From the NCBI GenBank assembly GCA_014376655.1, contig JACMRC010000080.1, positions 1 to 9,490 of the forward strand: 9,490 nucleotides of DNA, given 5' to 3'. The notes under the pieces are model-generated. The model was not told where the DNA came from and ran no database searches. It saw only the letters and a program-made list of their open reading frames with translations. The translations under genes and the position numbers were made by a program. This document shows, piece after piece, positions 6,156 to 9,490 of the stretch (its first letter is position 1; each line of letters starts with the position of its first letter). Source of the stretch: Mucilaginibacter sp. (GTDB lineage: Bacteria; Bacteroidota; Bacteroidia; Sphingobacteriales; Sphingobacteriaceae).

Positions 6156-7016
6156 ATGAGACAACTCAAAATAACACAATCCATTACCAATCGTGAGTCG
6201 CAATCACTTGACAAATACCTTCACGAAATTGGTAAAGTTGACCTAATCACAGCCGAAGAAGAAGTAATTTTAGCCCAAAAAATAAGGGAAGGCGACCAAG
6301 CCGCTTTGGAACGCTTAACCAAAACCAACCTTCGTTTTGTTGTATCGGTAGCTAAACAATATCAAAACCAGGGTTTAACACTGGGCGACTTAATAAACGA
6401 AGGAAACTTGGGTTTAATTAAAGCCGCTAAACGTTTTGACGAGACTAAAGGATTTAAATTTATATCGTACGCGGTATGGTGGATCCGTCAATCAATATTA
6501 CAAGCTATTGCAGAGCAGTCACGTATAGTGCGTTTACCTTTAAACCAAGTAGGTTCATTGAGCAAAATAAGCAAGGCTTTTTCTAAATTAGAGCAAGAGT
6601 TTGAGCGCGAGCCTTCACCAGAAGAATTAGCAGAGATGCTTGAAACTACTGTTGATAAGATCTCTGATACATTAAGTAATTCTGGCCGCCATGTATCTAT
6701 GGATGCGCCATTTGTACAGGGTGAAGAAAATACATTATTAGATGTATTGGAAAACTCTGAACCAAATACAGATTCAATCCTGATCAATGAGTCATTATCA
6801 GAAGAGATCAAACGGTCACTTTCAACTTTAACCGAGCGCGAGCGCGAGATAATTGTATTGTTCTTTGGCTTAGGCACAAACCACCCTTTATCGTTAGAGG
6901 AAATTGGCGAGAAATTTAACCTTACCCGCGAGCGTGTAAGACAGATCAAGGACAAAGCGTTACAACGTTTACGCCATACCAGCAGAAGCAAAATTCTGAA
7001 ATCATATTTAGGTTAA
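6156..7016 (+). CDS. rpoD: Primary RNA polymerase sigma factor RpoD (sigma-70 family, Bacteroidota type)
   Basis: This housekeeping sigma factor directs RNA polymerase to the TAnnTTTG promoters of this phylum. The 286 residues match the short Bacteroidota form, which lacks region 1.1 and the non-conserved insert of proteobacterial RpoD. Region 1.2 covers about 15-50 (SLDKYLHEIGKVDLIT). Region 2 covers 53-123, with the core-binding LRFVVSVAKQYQNQGL, DLINEGNLGLIKAAKRFD and the -10-reading, melting segment FKFISYAVWWIRQSI. Region 3 includes RLPLNQVGSLSKISKAF (126-142). The sigma finger area is near SMDAPF (181-186). Region 4 covers 220-275, with the helix-turn-helix LSLEEIGEKFNLTRERVRQI (245-264) that would read the -33 element. 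The start MRQLKITQSITNRESQSLDK is the conserved beginning of the family. It is a single-gene unit with its own promoter and a strong hairpin 4 nt after the stop. Confidence 0.96.
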   Translation: MRQLKITQSITNRESQSLDKYLHEIGKVDLITAEEEVILAQKIREGDQAALERLTKTNLRFVVSVAKQYQNQGLTLGDLINEGNLGLIKAAKRFDETKGFKFISYAVWWIRQSILQAIAEQSRIVRLPLNQVGSLSKISKAFSKLEQEFEREPSPEELAEMLETTVDKISDTLSNSGRHVSMDAPFVQGEENTLLDVLENSEPNTDSILINESLSEEIKRSLSTLTEREREIIVLFFGLGTNHPLSLEEIGEKFNLTRERVRQIKDKALQRLRHTSRSKILKSYLG

Positions 7017-7020
7017 TACC

Positions 7021-7080
7021 TGTTTTTGTAAATAATAAAGCCAATGGTAAAAAGGATTGGCTTTATTATTTACAAAAACA
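7021..7080. terminator. Bidirectional terminator: perfect 25-bp inverted repeat between convergent genes
   Basis: The arms at 7021-7045 and 7056-7080 are perfect reverse complements (tgtttttgtaaataataaag then ccaat on the left), around a 10-nt loop. The core gccaat/attggc is followed on both strands by a T-rich stretch (tttattattt), so it can end rpoD from the left and the PAS gene from the right. It starts 4 nt after the rpoD stop and ends 31 nt from the stop of the minus-strand gene. The stem is longer than a terminator requires. Confidence 0.85.
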
Positions 7081-7111
7081 TCACTCGCCGTGGATTAGAT
7101 GAACCAGCATA

Positions 7112-8713
7112 TCAAGCCACCTTTTTAAAAGATCGTTTTTTAACGACGATCTGTTTGACGCCTCTAACAGAAACTTCTTCCGCCATCCCTATAATTACCG
7201 TATCCATTCGCTCAAGTTCTGCTTGGATGTATTGCAGTATCTGGCTATTTGCCGGGTCGTTGTTTAAAAGATCTGTTAATCCCTTAAGGTTTGCCAATGG
7301 GCTGCGTATCAGGTGCGACTGTTTCCAAGCCATATCCTGAATATTTTTTACGTGTTTTTTTATTTCTTTATAAGCGGTCTTTAAACTTGCTTCAGCTTTT
7401 TTACGTTCTGTAACATCTTCAAACTGGCTAACAAAATAAACTGGTCCGCCTTTTTTATTCGTTACCGTTGCTATATTAACCGATATCCAAACAATAGAGC
7501 CATCTTTACATATGTAACGCTTTTCTATTCTGCCTATATAATTTTCATTTTTTAATATTTTGGCTGCAAGGTCTCTATACAACAGGCTGTCGTCAGGATG
7601 CGTGATATCTAAAAACGACATAGAAAGCAATTCATGTTCCTTATACCCCACCATGTCACATAGTCTTTTGTTTACCTGCAACCATCTGCCTTTTAACGAA
7701 ACTAATGCCATACCAATAGCAGAATGTTCAAAAGCTATTTTAAATTTGGATTCGCTTTCTCTAAACTTCGCTAATAAATTCATTAATTTAACAGATCGTT
7801 CTTTTACTCTTTTTTCACGTTCTTCGTTTATCAAAGTAACTTCTTTTTCGGCCTTATGTCTGCTTTCATCCACGCCGTTCAGCCAATTTACCATGTGCCA
7901 TACAATGGCCAATCCAATACATAAAAAAGAAATTACAAGTACGGCTATCCCTTCGGTAAAAGAAAACATCCTAAACTCTTGCGATTCCACCCTCAAAGCT
8001 CCAAAAACAACTATGATGAAAATCGCCATAAAAAAAAGCCGGCGGGCCATAATATTCCCGACTCTTTCACCGGTAAATAATTTCGTAATACCTATTTCAG
8101 GATGTTGTAAAGATGTAGTAATAGATATAAAAAAAAACAACACTGAAGTATGTACAGCCATTGAGCCTGCATAACTAACTTTATAAAAAAGCGGTAGTCC
8201 ATATAGATAGCCTATTAACGCTATGGCAGAAATGGCCGTAACTAAATTTAGAAAATATTGGCTAATAATATGAGCAATACGAAAATATGATCTAAATCCC
8301 AACATTGCTAATCCCAATAAAATAAAGCAACCTGCTGTGTTAACAGCCATACGCCCCGGATAAGGTAGGTGTTTATTGAGGGAAGTAATATCGTTAATAA
8401 ATAACTGATCAAATCCGGTATTAAAATTAAATATAGTTTGCAATAATGATATACTTCCAATACCGATTATTAATGCAGATAAAAAACCAGATATAACATA
8501 ACAATACTTGGTTATTTTAAATTCTGTTATTAACAATAAACTCCCTAATAAGACAAATCCAAATGCAGTATTAAATTTCATTGAGGCATACTTGGGTATA
8601 ATAGTCTCAAAGAATGGAAAATGGAAAATCCAACTTATAATTACCAGGAAACCTATTATAAGGCTTATAACAGCAGTAATGGTAATTGATTTTATTTTAG
8701 GAGGAGTACGCAT
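7112..8713 (-). CDS. Multi-pass membrane PAS sensor with a histidine-kinase DHp helix but no ATPase domain
   Basis: The 533-residue protein begins with about eight hydrophobic segments (roughly 12-30, 48-63, 70-92, 122-140, 150-172, 185-200, 224-240, 254-275). Within these, a motif of the form M-x-x-N/H-T-A/S recurs three times (near 45-50, 122-127 and 185-190). A charged, probably coiled-coil linker (about 282-320) leads to a PAS domain (about 320-440, ending FEDVTERKKAEASL). A dimerisation segment with an H-box follows, QSHLIRSPLANLKGL (465-479, candidate phospho-acceptor H467). The protein ends about 54 residues later with no N, G1 or G2 boxes, so no HATPase domain exists, and only 95 bp separate it from rpoD. 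It is probably an inner-membrane sensor that needs a partner kinase or works without phosphotransfer. The signal sensed and any partner regulator are unknown. No strong promoter is seen; TATGCTTG (8733-8740, minus) is one base off the -7 consensus. Confidence 0.8.
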   Translation of the reverse strand: MRTPPKIKSITITAVISLIIGFLVIISWIFHFPFFETIIPKYASMKFNTAFGFVLLGSLLLITEFKITKYCYVISGFLSALIIGIGSISLLQTIFNFNTGFDQLFINDITSLNKHLPYPGRMAVNTAGCFILLGLAMLGFRSYFRIAHIISQYFLNLVTAISAIALIGYLYGLPLFYKVSYAGSMAVHTSVLFFFISITTSLQHPEIGITKLFTGERVGNIMARRLFFMAIFIIVVFGALRVESQEFRMFSFTEGIAVLVISFLCIGLAIVWHMVNWLNGVDESRHKAEKEVTLINEEREKRVKERSVKLMNLLAKFRESESKFKIAFEHSAIGMALVSLKGRWLQVNKRLCDMVGYKEHELLSMSFLDITHPDDSLLYRDLAAKILKNENYIGRIEKRYICKDGSIVWISVNIATVTNKKGGPVYFVSQFEDVTERKKAEASLKTAYKEIKKHVKNIQDMAWKQSHLIRSPLANLKGLTDLLNNDPANSQILQYIQAELERMDTVIIGMAEEVSVRGVKQIVVKKRSFKKVA

Positions 8714-8749
8714 CGGCTGTATAGTAAAAAGACAAGCATAAACATTGAC

Positions 8750-8776
8750 GATAATTCATATTACTCATTAATTATC
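8750..8776. repeat. 7-bp inverted repeat in the divergent intergenic region
   Basis: gataatt (8750-8756) and aattatc (8770-8776) form a perfect inverted pair with a 13-bp spacer, 37 bp upstream of the PAS-gene start. It could be an operator for that gene. The rest of the 288-bp gap (8714-9001) shows only an A-run (8798-8806) and small 4-bp hairpins around 8904-8930; no RNA gene or small protein is recognisable there. Confidence 0.25.
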
Positions 8777-8950
8777 AAATAGGTTTCATTTAACATCAAA
8801 AAAAAACAATAAAATAGTGATACGACAAAAAGAATAGTATTAAGCAATATCAACGCCCGTAAAAAGCAATTGCCAGATACCGTAATACAGTTTCTATAAG
8901 CGACAGGGTTGCCCTATTAACCGATGGTTGTATAAAACATATCAAAAGCA

Positions 8951-8981
8951 TTGATGATTTAGTTACTTACAACTACCTTAG
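8951..8981 (+). promoter_or_regulatory. Candidate promoter of the PhzF-family gene
   Basis: TTG (8951-8953) is followed after 20 bp by TACCTTAG (8974-8981), which differs from the -7 consensus TAnnTTTG at one base. The spacing is correct for this phylum. The start codon is 20 bp downstream, giving a short leader of about 15 nt. Confidence 0.45.
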
Positions 8982-9001
8982 CAGTATAAAATAGATACGA
9001 T

Positions 9002-9490
9002 ATGACTATTCCTATTTATCAAGCCGATGCATTTACCGACCAGCTTTTTGGTGGTAACCCTGCTGCCATTTGCCCACTTACCGAATGGTTGCCGGATAAC
9101 ATAATGCAAAAGATAGCGGTTGAAAACAATCTTGCCGAAACTGCATTTTTTGTAAAAACCGCCAAGGGTTATTTATTGCGCTGGTTCACACCCGAATATG
9201 AAATAGATCTTTGCGGCCATGCTACTTTGGCATCGGCACATGTATTGTTTACAGAGTTGGGATATGCCGGCGATACTATACATTTTGAAACCATGAAGGC
9301 CGGCGTACTCACCGTACAACGCAATGGCGATAAATATACAATGGATTTCCCTTCGCGCCCACCTATACCAATAGAAGAACCTAACGGTTTGGTTGAGGCA
9401 TTGGGTGGTATACAACCGACGGCCATATTACGGTCGCGTGATTTTTTTTTGGTCTATGATTCTGAGCGTGATGTTAGGGAGTTGTCGCCC
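9002..9490 (+). CDS. PhzF-family isomerase-like protein (partial, cut by the right edge)
   Basis: The frame from ATG at 9002 stays open for 163 codons to the window edge; full-length members have about 260-300 residues, so slightly over half is present. It begins MTIPIYQADAFTDQLFGGNP, the typical N-terminus of the PhzF family, which has the diaminopimelate-epimerase fold. The segment ENNLAETAFF (41-50) carries E46, corresponding to the catalytic glutamate of PhzF. EIDLCGHATLASAHVLF (67-83) is the conserved signature loop. Only one of the two fold halves is mostly visible. PhzF itself isomerises dihydro-3-hydroxyanthranilate in phenazine synthesis. No other phenazine genes are here, and most family members in non-producers have unknown substrates, so a phenazine role should not be assumed. 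It is divergent from the PAS gene. Confidence 0.9.
   Translation, partial: MTIPIYQADAFTDQLFGGNPAAICPLTEWLPDNIMQKIAVENNLAETAFFVKTAKGYLLRWFTPEYEIDLCGHATLASAHVLFTELGYAGDTIHFETMKAGVLTVQRNGDKYTMDFPSRPPIPIEEPNGLVEALGGIQPTAILRSRDFFLVYDSERDVRELSP

Noticed and set aside
6488..6991. Long antisense frame of 167 codons opposite rpoD
   Set aside because: It mirrors the codon pattern of rpoD, and its Ser/Asn-rich translation resembles no family. The sense-strand gene explains the region.
7560..8174. Antisense frame of 204 codons opposite the PAS gene
   Set aside because: The minus strand encodes a clear membrane-PAS protein here. The opposite translation is low-complexity Ser/Asn/Lys-rich shadow sequence.
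9002..9490. Phenazine biosynthesis locus
   Set aside because: Only a PhzF-family gene is present, with no phzA-E or phzG. This family is widespread in organisms that make no phenazines.

Overview
The window looks like chromosome from a member of the Bacteroidota, most likely a Sphingobacteriaceae-type organism such as Mucilaginibacter or Pedobacter; this placement is inference. The evidence is a SusC-like TonB-dependent receptor with an N-terminal carboxypeptidase-regulatory domain, a short primary sigma factor of the Bacteroidota type without region 1.1, AT-rich intergenic DNA, starts without Shine-Dalgarno sequences, and several promoter elements matching the Bacteroidota -7 consensus TAnnTTTG.

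Layout. Positions 1-2651 (minus strand) hold a two-gene outer-membrane unit: the TonB-dependent receptor, then the first 24 codons of a lipoprotein that runs off the left edge. A gene-free stretch of about 1 kb (2652-3671) follows; it carries the receptor promoter and several repeat or fold-back elements. On the plus strand come dihydrolipoyl dehydrogenase (3672-5060), a metallo-beta-lactamase-fold hydrolase (5176-6015) and the primary sigma factor RpoD (6156-7016). A perfect 25-bp inverted repeat separates rpoD from a convergent minus-strand gene (7112-8713), which encodes a multi-pass membrane protein with a PAS domain and a histidine-kinase dimerisation helix but no ATPase domain. A divergent PhzF-family enzyme starts at 9002 and is cut by the right edge.

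How the genes relate. There is no obvious single pathway. The receptor and lipoprotein probably form one outer-membrane uptake unit of unknown substrate. The lpd, hydrolase and rpoD genes look like separate housekeeping or metabolic units, each with its own candidate promoter. The PAS protein is probably a membrane sensor that lacks its own kinase catalytic domain.

I see no phage, insertion sequence, CRISPR array, tRNA or rRNA, and no defence system. The least explained parts are non-coding: the folded element at 3074-3189, the 21-bp tandem repeats at 3295-3356, and the inverted repeat that fills the whole lpd-hydrolase gap. Among the proteins, the ATPase-less PAS/DHp protein with a triplicated membrane motif is the most worth a second look.
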